Source of the DNA: Bactericera cockerelli
Taxonomy: Eukaryota > Arthropoda > Insecta > Hemiptera > Triozidae
Direction of reading: 5' to 3'
Length of the DNA: 64,000 nucleotides
NCBI GenBank assembly: GCA_024516035.1
Contig: CM044963.1
Location: forward strand, 27,783,968 to 27,847,967
Shown here: positions 1-9,810 of the stretch, one piece after another
Layout of the letters: every line of letters starts with the position of its first letter
How positions within the stretch are numbered: the stretch's first letter is position 1
Position numbers and translations under genes: made by a program
The notes under the pieces: model-generated
Told to the model about the DNA's origin: nothing
Seen by the model: only the letters and a program-made list of their open reading frames with translations
Database searches by the model: none

Positions 1-261
1 TTTTTCAAAACTCCCTGTTATGTGAAGAGTTTTATTGAGACACCTACCTACGCATTAAGTTTAGACATTTTCTTTTCTCTTGACTTTTTATTCTCTACTG
101 ATTCCTGTATTTAGTGCTAGTTATAATTTTATTTTATTCATATTACTTTTGTCATATTACATGGTCACTTGATGGATATAAGTTTATATAGAGTAAAAAA
201 CATAGGTAATCAGTTTTTTTATGAGATTGTCGAAAAATATGTTCATATATTAATATCGACA

Positions 262-385
262 TTTGATTTTTATTCTACGAAAAATTTAAAGGTATTTTCC
301 GACTATTGTTTTTTTTCTATCTTGCTCCGCGGATAATTTCCACCCTTAAACACGCCCAGGGCGGCAATCACAGTTGGTAAAAAAA
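262..385. repeat. Family K dispersed repeat, partial copy
   Basis: An AT-rich stretch ending in 'attctacgaaaaatttaaag', then 'ctatcttgctccg', then a GC-rich block ending 'gggcggcaatcacagttgg'. The same order recurs near 1957-2122, 2475-3110, 7690-7985, 17705-18135 and 18370-18540. It has no ORF and I do not recognise the family. It is probably an old non-autonomous element or a dispersed satellite. Confidence 0.6.
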
Positions 386-511
386 AAATGTTCATAAATC
401 GAAAAAAAAAATTGTGAAATTTATTGAAGTGTGCCAACATTAGTGATGTTATATTTCTACACTATAAAAAAAATTACATTATTAATCTAGTTTTATTCAG
501 AAAAGTTAAGA

Positions 512-742
512 TGGCATAAGGGTTGGGTTGAAGAGATTGCCATAGGCAATAACCCCACCCTTTAGTTAGGACATACATATGTTTTCAAATATTTTCTATT
601 CTTTTTCATTTTTATTGTATATATATATTGTTTTTTTTTCTTCATTTTTTCACTGTTAAAATTATTATTTGTATGTACAATTGTACATAATGTCCTTTTG
701 TATCTAATAGAGAGTTGTATAATAATAATAATAATAATAATG
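512..742 (+). mobile_element. Family G repeat: LINE-like 3' tail with (AAT)n
   Basis: Begins 'gggttgggttgaagagattg', contains 'ccataggcaataacccc', continues through AT-rich sequence and ends in (ATA)n. Other copies are at 22232-22452 (-), 41612-41815 (+), 53655-54155 (-) and 54166-55105 (+, interrupted). The constant 3' end and trinucleotide tail fit the 3' UTR of a LINE or a SINE using it. No coding part is visible. Confidence 0.6.
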
Positions 743-1198
743 GCACTTTCATTTTCAATTGAGCAAGATATTAAATCATCTGGGTCTCTTAACGTTTGGT
801 ACTTAATACTATCTCTTAGGATGTGTTTTTACTGTTAATCTACATGAACAAACTTTGCAGAAAGGGGGAGGGTTCTTTTTTATTAGATAACAATGGGTGC
901 GGTAGTGTGTCTAATGCGGAGACGTGTGAGAGAGACCTGCTCGATCCTTTTCATGTAGAAAGGGGGGTGCCAAGGATTGTTCTCAGGCTTTATTTCTCGC
1001 AATTTGTTTTCAGTTAAATTTTTCCATTCATCATGCCATTGTGCCATTCACAACATTCTTGTAATCATGGATCGGTATTCTATTAATCAGCGGGATGTTA
1101 TAGGTACTATTCAATCCCTTCTTTTTCGAGTTGGTCTGTGTGAGGGGATCCATAAGAATTCTAGATGGAATTTATGTTGTATGTATGATTTCGTTTGT
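743..1198. other. Intergenic, nothing recognised
   Basis: AT-rich sequence. The open frames here are short, have no recognisable motif, and one runs into the SINE that follows. Confidence 0.5.
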
Positions 1199-1487
1199 GG
1201 TGAAGCACAAGGCCTCTTCACAATTTTTGTGGGTAGCACAGCATTACTAAGAGCCTCCTGTACTTTTCGAATTCTATTACTTACATTAATTTCTTTTTAC
1301 TCTGGTAATGCCGCTACTGGTCGTTACTCACACAAGTAACTACTCATTTTTCCTCACGATGTATAAGTAGACCCCGAAAAGCCAAGTACAGAGCAGAAAA
1401 ATTCCTGTCCCGCTGGGAATCGAACCCAGGTCACCATGCATGCAATGCCTAGCGCGCTAACTCACTCTGCCACGGTGACTGCTTGTA
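1199..1487 (-). mobile_element. tRNA-derived SINE, family F
   Basis: On the minus strand this starts with a tRNA-like head: A-box region 'ccgtggcagagtgagttagc' and B box 'gggttcgattcccagcgg'. A body follows with 'ctgctctgtacttgg', and a tail with 'accagtggcggcattacc' and 'aaaaattgtgaagaggcc'. The palindrome CCTCGTGAGG seen in other copies is mutated here. Full or partial copies are at 8113-8300, 9474-9740, 22899-23190 and 62158-62430. It is a Pol III SINE fossil, not a tRNA gene, because the head is fused to a long repetitive body. Confidence 0.8.
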
Positions 1488-1956
1488 ATTTATGTTTACG
1501 TATTATTGTGGAGGATAGATATTATTATATTATAATTTCTTGTGCTTTGGAGTTAGAGGAGGGAAAATTTTGTAACGACTGAATGGCACTCAATGAGTCA
1601 GAACAGATTAGAAATTTTTCGATTGTTATTTGTGAACATGAAGATACGTCATATTATAATAAAGTGTATTGCATACAATTTAGCTGTAAGGTCGGCATTG
1701 CTAATTCAACATAGGGGATTTAGTTTCATACTAAAGTTGTAGTTTTCATTACAAAAAAAGCGGCTGACACATGATTTGCATTTTTTTATTCATCGGTAAA
1801 CAATAAATAATAGTCAGATATTTTATCTATGACGGAGTAGTAAGCGTGTAATTTTTCTTGAGGGAAAGCAATATTTTTGTCTAGTTTTCGTAGGTCATAG
1901 TGAACAATAGGGATACACATTGTCCAGGGTGATGATACAGGGGAAAATCGACATTA

Positions 1957-2122
1957 AATTTGATTTTTTACTCTACAAAAAAATTCAAAGGGATTTTCCG
2001 ACTATTAGCTTTTTCTATCTTGCTCCGTTCGGCGGTTCTTCCGCCTGAAGCGTCGCGAGGTAGTTGCGGCCTTATCCCCGGGTCGGAGGAGCCGCCGAGG
2101 GGCGGAAATCACAGTTGGTCGA
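1957..2122. repeat. Family K dispersed repeat
   Basis: Shows the family order: 'gattttttactctacaaaaa', then 'tctatcttgctccgttcggc', then a GC-rich block with 'aagcgtcgcgaggtagttgc' and 'ggggcggaaatcacagttgg'. The GC-rich half contrasts strongly with the AT-rich surroundings. Confidence 0.65.
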
Positions 2123-2286
2123 ATAATTTGTTCACTCGTCATCTCCTTTCAAATATGTCTTCTTGAAGTCTTCTTGTCGTTTCACGCAAATCTTCTTGCT
2201 CACTCGTCGGTCTATATAAATATGTACATGTATTAATAATTAATTATTAAGAAGTTGTGTGGTTGTATGCCAGTCACAAGCGTTAC

Positions 2287-2470
2287 GCCAGCCTCCGTGG
2301 CGTAACGGTTGTGACTACTGCCCGAATCCAGAGATCCTGAGTTCGATCACCGGTTGGAGCAGATTTTTCACACAGAAAATTCTGTTCTCTCCGTTCATGT
2401 GAGGGTAGCATTTCCGGCTGGGTGAGGTTAATGTGGGTAGCTGGTACGATTCCCAGCGAATGTAGGGATG
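2287..2470 (+). mobile_element. tRNA-derived SINE, family A, 3'-truncated
   Basis: Head 'gccagcctccgtggcgtaac' (A-box region) with a B box at 'gagttcgatcacc'. The central block 'ggctgggtgaggttaatgtg' and 'gtagctggtacgattcccag' follow. The copy stops near 'gcgaatgtaggg' and lacks the 'aatcaggacgttaaaacc' tail. Family A is the copy-rich SINE whose central block is shared with the 5S-rRNA SINEs of this window. Confidence 0.85.
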
Positions 2471-2474
2471 GCCA

Positions 2475-3110
2475 AAAATATATTTAAAATTTGAAATTGA
2501 CTCAATACTACAATTTTTTTAAAGGTATCCTATTCGTTTTTTTTGCTCCGTCCGGCGGGCATTCCGCCCGATAGCGTCACAAGGTAGTTGCGGCCTTAAG
2601 GTAGGATCACACGATATGGCAGAGCGACATATAATATGCCAATCTCCCTTGCCATAGCGTGTGATCGGTCTTTGTTTACATGACCATAAAACTATTTTTG
2701 TCTATGGCGACAAGTGCCATAGACGTATGGCAGGATCTATGGCATTCGTGTGAGTGCTTCATCACACACATGGTCTACAATATGATATGGTGACGACTGG
2801 CAGGCTTGTCTATGGCAAGGGGAAAGACATACAATGCCATAGAGTTTTTTTGCCACATTATATGGCATTGTATAAGTGTCATATATTATATGTGCCATTC
2901 GTTTTTCTTTCTCGCCATAGAAAATATGGCATCTGTGCCATATAGTGTGATCCTACCTTTACGGTAGGAAATAAAAAAAAATCCTGGAATCCAAAAGGAG
3001 TTGTCTTGGGCGGAGACCGCAAGGGGCGGCAATCACGGTTGGCCAAAAATTATTTTCGAACTTTAAAATTGACATTTGATTCGTATTTATGGTTTACAAT
3101 CCTGGGACTG
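2475..3110. repeat. Family K repeat split by a MITE
   Basis: Left part 2475-2598 ('ttgctccgtccggcgggcat' and 'gtagttgcggcctta') continues after the MITE at 2959 with 'ttacggtaggaaataaaaaa', the GC-rich end 'ggggcggcaatcacggttgg' and 'ccaaaaattattttcgaact'. The copy near 7930-7960 reads straight through 'ggccttacggta', which confirms the empty site. Confidence 0.7.
2599..2958. mobile_element. PIF/Harbinger-type MITE, 360 bp, TSD TTA
   Basis: The ends are inverted repeats: 'aggtaggatcacacgatatg' on the left, and the right end is its reverse complement with one mismatch, extending about 23 bp. The target duplication is TTA (2596-2598 and 2959-2961), typical of PIF/Harbinger. The interior is packed with TATGGCA/TGCCATA in both orientations, as expected for subterminal transposase-binding repeats (inference). 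It has no coding capacity, so it would depend on a transposase made elsewhere. Confidence 0.85.
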
Positions 3111-4029
3111 TTTCAATCCCGAAAAATCGGAATTGAAAATTAGCGATCTTGGGATAACGGGATTTGATAGCGCTTTAAAATACCTATGATAAAGGCAAAC
3201 TGTTAGATCTTGTAGTTTGTTCATCCACGATTTATGTATTTCCCTTATGGACTGGCAGCTTGATCCATGAATCAAACACCTCGGCCGAGGTGTGAAGAAC
3301 GCCTATACAAAGAAAGAGACAGCCCGGCAGAGTGTAAGGTTACGGAAAACATAGTTCCCATGCATTTCATGTACTTTCAGCCAGCGAAAAGTGCAACATG
3401 AATTTCAAATATTGCGATTTTTATTGCAGAAATGGACTCTACGTTGAAAAATAAATTGATTTGACTTTTTGTTTGACTTCCTAGGCCAACGGAAACCCTA
3501 TTTTCGAGACCCCCCAACAATCGTGAAAGACATGAAAAGATTCATAATTTTTTTTTTTCTGTTTTTTTTTCTTCATACGGATCCTTTGAGACCCGACTTC
3601 GTGTCTTTAACTTGGCCCTGAAGATTAAGTGAGGTGTCTAAAGTGATCAAGATATAATGGAGATGAGCCTGGACCAAAAAAAAATTCTAAATTATAAGCG
3701 GGCGGGCCATTTGGGCGGCCTCGGGTTTTGGGAGCCCAAATCGGGAATTGAAGGATAATACTAATCTTAAGTGGTATCAAATGAAAAATCTTAATGAGCT
3801 GATACCGAATTTATTGATTTTATTCCTTCATCCGGTCCACTGGGTGGCACCTGGTGGCCTTTTCATTTTCTTTGGCGGGTAGGTACCTTCGAATCCTTAG
3901 CTTAGTGGTCAGATCTTGGCCAGGATGTATTTTTCGAGATGACCTCGCTCTCTCACTGCAAAATTTTAATGTTTAAGTTTCCAAGTATTTTTAGTTAGTT
4001 CATTTTCCGTCCGTTTCTTTAGAAGATAA

Positions 4030-4240
4030 CTTTGTCTATTGGTAGCATGCTCGACCTGCCACCCAGTCAGCATGGGTTCGAATCCTGGCGAGGACGAAAT
4101 TTTTTAGCTCTATATTTTCAATTTGGGCTTAACGTTGTTTTGTTTTTCCGCTCTTTATATTTCATCTTGACGACCCCATTCATTACCCTCGCGAGGAAAA
4201 TTTTAGTAGTTGCAGAATTGGCCAATGACCTGTGGCGGCA
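4030..4240 (+). mobile_element. tRNA-derived SINE, family H
   Basis: Head with A-box-like 'ttggtagcatgctcgacc' and B box 'gggttcgaatcctgg'. The body has 'tccgctctttatatttcatc' and the palindrome CCTCGCGAGG followed by 'aaaattttagtagttg' and 'gacctgtggcggcattacg'. That 3' block resembles the tail of family F although the heads differ. The reverse copy is at 14385-14590. Confidence 0.7.
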
Positions 4241-4289
4241 TTACGAGATTGATTTTGGACAATCATGGATGGATGGAGATAAATTATGA

Positions 4290-4471
4290 TGAATTAGCTC
4301 TCATAATGTCGATGCTACTCTATAAAAGTTGTGACAAAGTAGTGACTTTGGCCAGGTGGGTGGCATACTAGGCTTGCACGCACAATGACTTGGGTTCGAT
4401 CCCCTTCAGGGAAGTTTTTTTTTCTGTCCATTATGTCCGGGGTACTCATACCTCGTGAGGTATTGATAAGG
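4290..4471 (+). mobile_element. tRNA-like SINE, family I, 5' portion
   Basis: Contains 'ggtgggtggcatactaggc' (A-box-like), B box 'gggttcgatcccc', and then 'catacctcgtgagg' as in family F. Element C has inserted just after this palindrome, and SINE sequence resumes at 5029. The matching copy in the right arm is at 13360-13458 plus 14232-14300. Confidence 0.6.
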
Positions 4472-5028
4472 GACGTCACCACCGAGTTCTCTCCCGCTCA
4501 TGGTTTTATCAACACCAAATTGTCTCCCGTCGCGTCGCTTGCATTTTTACCTGATTTTATACCTACATAATTTTAGGCCTAGCATAAAAATTATAATCGA
4601 AACACCTAGGAATCATTGATATAGACCTGAGGCATGGCCTTCTATGTATTTTTCCTAACCCTATGATAAACTCAAGGCATGGCCTTCTATATATTTACCT
4701 AACCCTATTACAAATAAAGCCGAGGCATTGCCTTCTATGTATTATCCCTAACCCTACTATATTCCTGAGGCATGGCCTTCTATGTATTTTACCTAACTCT
4801 ACTATACACTGAAGGCATTGCCTTTCATTAGTTAGAGATTTTAAAGATTTCCTTATAAAAAGCCGATTCTTTTATAAAAATGATAATTTTATAGTTTTCA
4901 TTTTCTTAAATACCTAATGTAAAAAAGCATGGTCTTATTTCCGGAGAGATACTCGTGGTGACCCCTGCAACAAGGCGGAGAGAATTCGGGTAAGAAAAGG
5001 TCAACGGGAGAGAACTCATTACCTCACC
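4472..5028. mobile_element. Element C: DNA transposon, 9-bp TSD TTGATAAGG, 557 bp
   Basis: Flanked by perfect direct repeats TTGATAAGG (4463-4471 and 5029-5037). The ends are degenerate inverted repeats built from a reused motif: GAGTTCTCTCCCG on the left, with a second partial copy, and CGGGAGAGAACTC on the right, with a second copy at 'ggagagaattcggg'. The interior (4620-4830) has about five degenerate ~45-bp repeats of 'ggcatggccttctatgtatt' plus 'cctaaccctacta'. It has no ORF. A 9-bp duplication fits Mutator-like or Merlin-like elements; the superfamily is not settled. Confidence 0.75.
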
Positions 5029-5402
5029 TTGATAAGGTGATTAACTGATTACAAATTAATTTCTTTGGCATTTGTAAATCCAGGTGTTTTAGTGTCCCTC
5101 ATAGGAGGCTCCGAAGTCTATTTAGCATTGAAAGATATACCTAATCATGTGGAGTATAGAATCAAAAGGTCTTGCATTGCAAATTTATATATTATTTACT
5201 CACTTTGGGGACACAGGGGGCCAAATCTGTGATCCAAATACATGTTGACCTTAGAAAAATAAAAATGTACTGCTAAAACTATACATCTTAAAAAAAAAGA
5301 CAACTTGGTACATTCACATTTTCCCAGCTTATTTACTTTTGTTATTCATAATTGTTTCAGTAGTGTATGAACCTATATTTTCGTACAAAAAGAACTGATA
5401 TC

Positions 5403-5938
5403 CCCCAAAAACACCACTTCGTGGTTAAAAAAAGAAGAACGCCTCACTCAAAAGAATTATTATAATTAGCTAAAAATAAATGATATCAAATTGAGAACAC
5501 CTTACCCCCTCTCTTTCTATATCTCTGCACTCCTCTCTGAATTTATTCCTCTTATGTTTATCTTTCTTTATCCTTTCTAGGGGTCATCCCAAACTTGATT
5601 TCTCTTTAAATTTACTTGTTGCACGGCAATAAAAAATGGCGGTCGCGGTGTAATTTTCTTGATTCAAATCAGATAAGTTCAGAAAAATCATACTCCGACC
5701 GCCATTTTTTATTGCCGTGCAACAAGTAAATTTAAAGAGAAATCAAGTTTGGGATGACCCCTAGAAAGGATAAAGAAAGATAAACATAAGAGGAATAAAT
5801 TCAGAGAGGAGTGCAGAGATATAGAAAGAGAGGGGGTAAGGTGTTCTCAATTTGATATCATTTATTTTTAGCTAATTATAATAATTCTTTTGAGTGAGGC
5901 GTTCTTCTTTTTTTAACCACGAAGTGGTGTTTTTGGGG
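5403..5938. mobile_element. Fold-back element, perfect 243-bp inverted arms
   Basis: 5403-5645 and 5696-5938 are reverse complements with no mismatch or gap that I could find; the spacer is 50 bp. Outer bases are 'ccccaaaaacaccacttcg' and its complement, inner bases 'aatggcggtcg' and its complement. A short 'gaactgat' outside the arms is also inverted. Neither arm has an ORF. A transcript would form a 243-bp double strand. The perfect match implies a recent origin or gene conversion between arms. Confidence 0.85.
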
Positions 5939-6137
5939 TAAATCAGTTCCATTTCTGAAAATTTGAACGTGTATTTTCTCTCATCCTACACATACTACAA
6001 AAAAACAACATTTTTTTGTGTTTTTCAATAAATAAAAATGGTTTATGAATTACTTCTTTCAACATTCTATTAACAATGTACAAATTTAGTATAAAAATAA
6101 TAACAATAAATGTGTAGATCAAGTTCTATTTATATAC

Positions 6138-6453
6138 GCCAGCTTCCGTGGCGTAACGGTTGTGACTACTGCCCGTAGTACAGAGATTCTGAGTTGAATT
6201 CCCGGTCGGAGCAGACTTTTCACAAAGAAAATTCTGTTCCCCCAAACACGTGAGCCTGGCAATGGCGGCCCTACCCAGGCTGGCTAAGTTTAATGTGGGT
6301 AGCTGGTACGATTCCCAGCGAAATATCAAAATAGAATCGTTGGTGTTAGGAAGGTCATCTAGCCGTAAAACATTTGCCACAACCAACCTCAAAAATGAGG
6401 TTGAACAATGCCGACCCCAAGTAGGATTAGGAAAGACAAAGTGAAAGAAGAAG
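6138..6453 (+). mobile_element. tRNA-derived SINE, family A, with RTE-like tail, intact ends
   Basis: Flanked by a 17-bp target duplication with one mismatch (6121-6137 'aagttctatttatatac' and 6454-6470 'aagttctatttatacac'). Head 'gccagcttccgtggcgtaac', B box 'gagttgaattcccgg', and central block 'ggctggctaagtttaatgtg' and 'gtagctggtacgattcccag'. Unlike other family A copies, the tail is 'ttaggaaggtcatctagccg' to 'gaccccaagtaggattagg' with a (GAA)-rich end, resembling RTE-type LINE 3' ends. Confidence 0.85.
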
Positions 6454-6458
6454 AAGTT

Positions 6459-6677
6459 CTATTTATACACGAAGCTCGGAGAAGCTCTGTCGGATCGTTT
6501 GACTTGACCTACTACACCATCAAGCGCTGTCATTCTCGCCAAAACATCATTGACGGTGTCACCTGAAATTGAGCTTCTGCTTGTGAAAGCGTAATCTTCT
6601 TTTTCTCTATTGTTGAGGTTCATGAGCCGCAGATTTCTCCACCAATTGACTCGTTGATGTTGATGGTCTGAGATCAT
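6459..6677 (-). CDS. Unrecognised 72-codon ORF, doubtful
   Basis: Open frame with mixed, not simply AT-rich, codon use. The middle reads 'ISGDTVNDVLARMTALDGVV'. No domain, signal or membrane segment is visible and I do not recognise the protein. Its 3' end overlaps the right target duplication of the SINE at 6138-6453, so that SINE inserted beside or within it. It may be a relic of a host exon or of a transposon, or chance. Confidence 0.2.
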   Translation of the reverse strand: MISDHQHQRVNWWRNLRLMNLNNREKEDYAFTSRSSISGDTVNDVLARMTALDGVVGQVKRSDRASPSFVYK

Positions 6678-6679
6678 TT

Positions 6680-7689
6680 TTCTTGTGTTTTGTGCAGAGA
6701 TGTGTATGTAATCCTTTCGTAGATTTTCCTAGGTCCTAGGGTCTTGAGTAGGGAATCACATGTTTTACACTTGGCGCACTATTTCAATTACAAGAAACAA
6801 GGTAATAGCTCCAAATCGACTAAATATCGGAATCTTTTTTGTTACTTATATAATTATTTATGTTTCATTACATAGGTAATTTAAGAAACTAAAAGAATTG
6901 TCAAGGTAAAGTATATACAACATAGATTTAATCAATCACTCGATTTTACAGGTTTTCAAAACACTACTTTTAGCTAAAAGAGCAAAAATTACTCTGCCAA
7001 TTATGGACTCCATACTTCCTTGTGAATCCGATTACTAAATTTCTCTGAAGTAACAAGCAAAAATCTATTTCTATTCGAACAAATTCTGGAGTTAACATCA
7101 CACGATTTCCTTGTCCCCCAAAAAGAAGTCGAGTTCAGCCACTGGTGACTCAACGGTAACAGATAGCTAAAAATCAATGCCCAATTTTGTAATCAACACT
7201 TCATAATCAATAAATTTGATATGTCACAACCTCAATCTAGAATAAATAATAATAAAAGTTAGTCAAAGCGGACGCGCGGAACAAATGGCTGAAAACATCT
7301 TCTTAGAATATACTGAGGCTGATTCGTCCAGAAATGTGAAAAAAAATAGGTTAAATTTTCGACGAATACAATACTTTCCTTATTATAGGATAAGGAAAGT
7401 AATAAGAAGACAAAAAAATAAGAAGCAATTCAAAGGGTACTGCTCTATCACCGGTTTTTTTTATTTGTCTTAAAAAGCCATTGTTTTGGCATCGTTCAAT
7501 GATTCGTAGAATCTCTTGTTGAAAACGAGAAAGGCACTCATGAACTGATAAACCTCTCGAGTGTGAGTCATCAATAGATACCACAGGTCTCATGGATACA
7601 GAAATACAAAACATACGAATACATAATATTGAGTATCTAGGATTAGGAACAAGTTAGTTTTATGATAGGAGTCAAAAGTGTTCGTATCG
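6680..7689. other. Intergenic, no recognised feature
   Basis: AT-rich. The only local structure is an 11-bp inverted repeat around 7373-7400 (ACTTTCCTTAT / ATAAGGAAAGT). A similar but different hairpin occurs at 40635-40660. ORFs here are short and without motifs. Confidence 0.5.
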
Positions 7690-7985
7690 GCAGGCAGACA
7701 CTTTTTCACCTTTGAAAGCGGCGGGGTCGCCTAGGGTTGGCGATCAAAGTTAGCCGAAAAATATGTTCCAAATTTAAAGATGATATTATAATTATGTAAA
7801 AAAAGAACACAGTAGAACACTTCCCATTTCTAATATTAGAAATTTATCAGAAGTAAAATATTAGCTACTCCGATTATTAACTTTCTTCTATCATGCTTTG
7901 TTCGACGGATATCTCGCCCGAAAGCGGTGACAGGCAGCTGGGGCCTTACGGTAGAAATACAAAAAAAGAACAGTTTTTCTGGAAT
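7690..7985. repeat. Family K dispersed repeat
   Basis: Contains 'cggcaggcagacacttttt', 'ggttggcgatcaaagttagc', 'atcatgctttgttcgacgg' and 'ggggccttacggta', matching other K copies. At 7820-7855 it includes 'tttctaatattagaaattta', the palindromic motif that starts family J. Confidence 0.6.
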
Positions 7986-8112
7986 CAAAGTTGTCGACTC
8001 CAAAAAATTCCTCTTTTCCTATCTTATTTAATAAAAATCATAGAATAAATAAATGTGTATGTTTCTTTTAATAAATCCAAGTATTTTTCTTTTGCCGTAA
8101 TGTTTTTTGCCT

Positions 8113-8300
8113 TTTCCGCCACTGGTTGCTGCTCACATTAAAGTAACAACTAATTTTTCCTCACGAGGTATGAGTCGACCCCGTAACAACCGTAACATTC
8201 ATGAGACAGTCCAAAAATTCCGACTACTCTGGGATTCGAACCCAGGTCACCGTACGTGCAAGCCTAGCGCTGTACCCTCTCGACTAAGGTGGCTACAGAT
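8113..8300 (-). mobile_element. tRNA-derived SINE, family F variant
   Basis: On the minus strand: a tRNA-like head with B box 'gggttcgaatcccag', then 'gtcgactcatacctcgtgagg' in part, then 'agcaaccagtggcgg'. The body between head and palindrome differs from the main F copies, so it is a diverged subfamily. Confidence 0.6.
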
Positions 8301-8654
8301 TCTCCTATCTTTCACTATGGTTTGTTACCAACTATTGAATACTTAATACCTATAGATAGAAGGAAGGCTAGAGGGAGGAGTCCGTTACCCATCGAATTCA
8401 TTTCTGATGAAATAAAAAGAAATCTTGCACAATTACCACCAACGTATCTGCCTCGAATATTAACGAAAAACGAAAATATTTTTTGAGTAACATGTAGGGT
8501 AAAAAAAATCTGGTGTGAACATAAAAGATTGAAGTACCACGCTACATTGTGACGGTATAACCATTACCTTGTTAAAATGTACCTTTGTATTGACAATTTT
8601 ACCCCCACATAAAAATGAATAGGTATGCAACTACATAAGTACATTAGGTTAAAA

Positions 8655-8725
8655 CGACATTTCGCCTATAACGACGAAAAGTTCCCGGTCCCTTGACCGT
8701 CGTTATAGGCAAAGTTTACTGTAGT
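8655..8725. mobile_element. Small hairpin, MITE remnant
   Basis: GCCTATAACGACG (8664-8676) faces its reverse complement at 8698-8710 across 'aaaagttcccggtcccttgac'. Terminal-repeat sequences mentioning 'tataacga' are common in pogo/Tigger-like elements, but no target duplication is clear, so the assignment is open. Confidence 0.45.
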
Positions 8726-8784
8726 ACATTTATGTACAAATGAGGTATTTATAAGGTATATTTTAAAAATCATGCAGCATTAGT

Positions 8785-8880
8785 AGTTGATGTGGTTACG
8801 GCGCGCCGTATCTGTAATGTAAAAAATCCAGCGCGTGGGGATCCGTGATTCGTGGATCGAATCCCACCCCATGCTTGGAT
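8785..8880 (+). mobile_element. tRNA-like SINE head, unassigned family
   Basis: Contains 'gtggttacggcgcgccgt', a B box 'gtggatcgaatcccacccca' and then 'tggattttcctcattt', the body start used by family C. The anticodon-arm region is disrupted, so it is not a working tRNA. Confidence 0.5.
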
Positions 8881-9473
8881 TTTCCTCATTTATTTTTTTC
8901 TTAGATTTTATCCATTAGTGCAAAACTTTAAAATACAGACTTAATGCTTTAAGTATGCTTTTACAGTTTTACACCATCAGCTCAGGTGGACTAGGGCCGT
9001 GGAGATGCCAGTCTCCAAATACAAGTTTACAATATCCTGTTAAAGTATTGCAACCGTCCTGGTATTATACACAATAATCCTTGCATTGCAAGCTTGTACC
9101 CCGTTGGATTTATTTTATTTTATTATTATTATTATTATTTTTAATTATAATAATAGTAAAAAAATTGGGTTTAACATTGCATTCAACTACATGATCACAA
9201 CTCAAAAATTCAGACCCTTGCTATAGACCATTGTATTCTTTCCTACTACAGTCGGAATTACACCCTAAAAATAATATAATATATATTATATTATTATACT
9301 ACCTTTGTTTTAATTAGGTACATTATTTAAAAATGCTCTTTCCAAATGGTTGAAATAACCGCAGTGAACCTACGGTTATTTGCGCCATGTATTTTGAAAC
9401 AAGTCTCGCAACCGTTCATTTGGTACCTAATACATTTGGTACCTAATACCTAATACTTATAGATTTTTTAGTA

Positions 9474-9740
9474 GTCACTGTGGCAGAGCGAGTTAGCGCG
9501 CTAGGCATTGCACACATGGTGACCTGGGTTCGATTCCCAGCGGGGGAGGATTTTTTCTGCTCTGTACTTGGATGTTCGGGGTCCACTCATACCTCGTGAG
9601 GAAAAATGAGTAGCTGCTTTAATGTGAAGCAGCGACCAGTGGCAGAATCTTAGGCAAGAAAATAATACAAGATATTGTAAATTAATGTGGTAAAGTCCTA
9701 TGATTCTGCGCTAACCCACTAAAATTGTGACATAATAACA
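9474..9740 (+). mobile_element. tRNA-derived SINE, family F
   Basis: Head 'gtggcagagcgagttagcgc', B box 'gggttcgattcccagcgg', body 'tctgctctgtacttggatgt', palindrome in 'catacctcgtgaggaaaaat', tail 'agcgaccagtggcagaatc' and 'gctaacccactaaaattgtg'. It ends in an A-rich stretch followed by (TTA)n. Confidence 0.8.
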
Positions 9741-9810
9741 CAAAGAAAAAGCATTATTATTATTATTATTACTTATAGATTTAATCCTATCAACCTTTAT
9801 CGAAATAAAA

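Larger units (their letters stand above)
3271..4885 (+). repeat. Left arm of a ~1.6-kb inverted duplication
   Basis: The whole segment reappears as reverse complement at 12990-15335. It opens with the 18-bp palindrome ACACCTCGGCCGAGGTGT (3276-3293). It then carries non-coding sequence, SINE H, SINE I and most of element C, in the same order as the right arm reversed. Many substitutions and indels separate the arms, so the duplication is not recent. The right arm has an extra 773-bp insertion (element A). No ORF of note is conserved between the arms. Confidence 0.85.

Noticed and set aside
977..1339. 120-codon ORF with mixed codons
   Set aside because: Its second half is a reversed family F SINE; no homology recognised.
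8289..8486. 65-codon ORF ('PLPIEFISDEIKRNLAQLPP')
   Set aside because: Looks vaguely protein-like but has no recognised domain and starts inside a SINE head; too weak to list as a gene.
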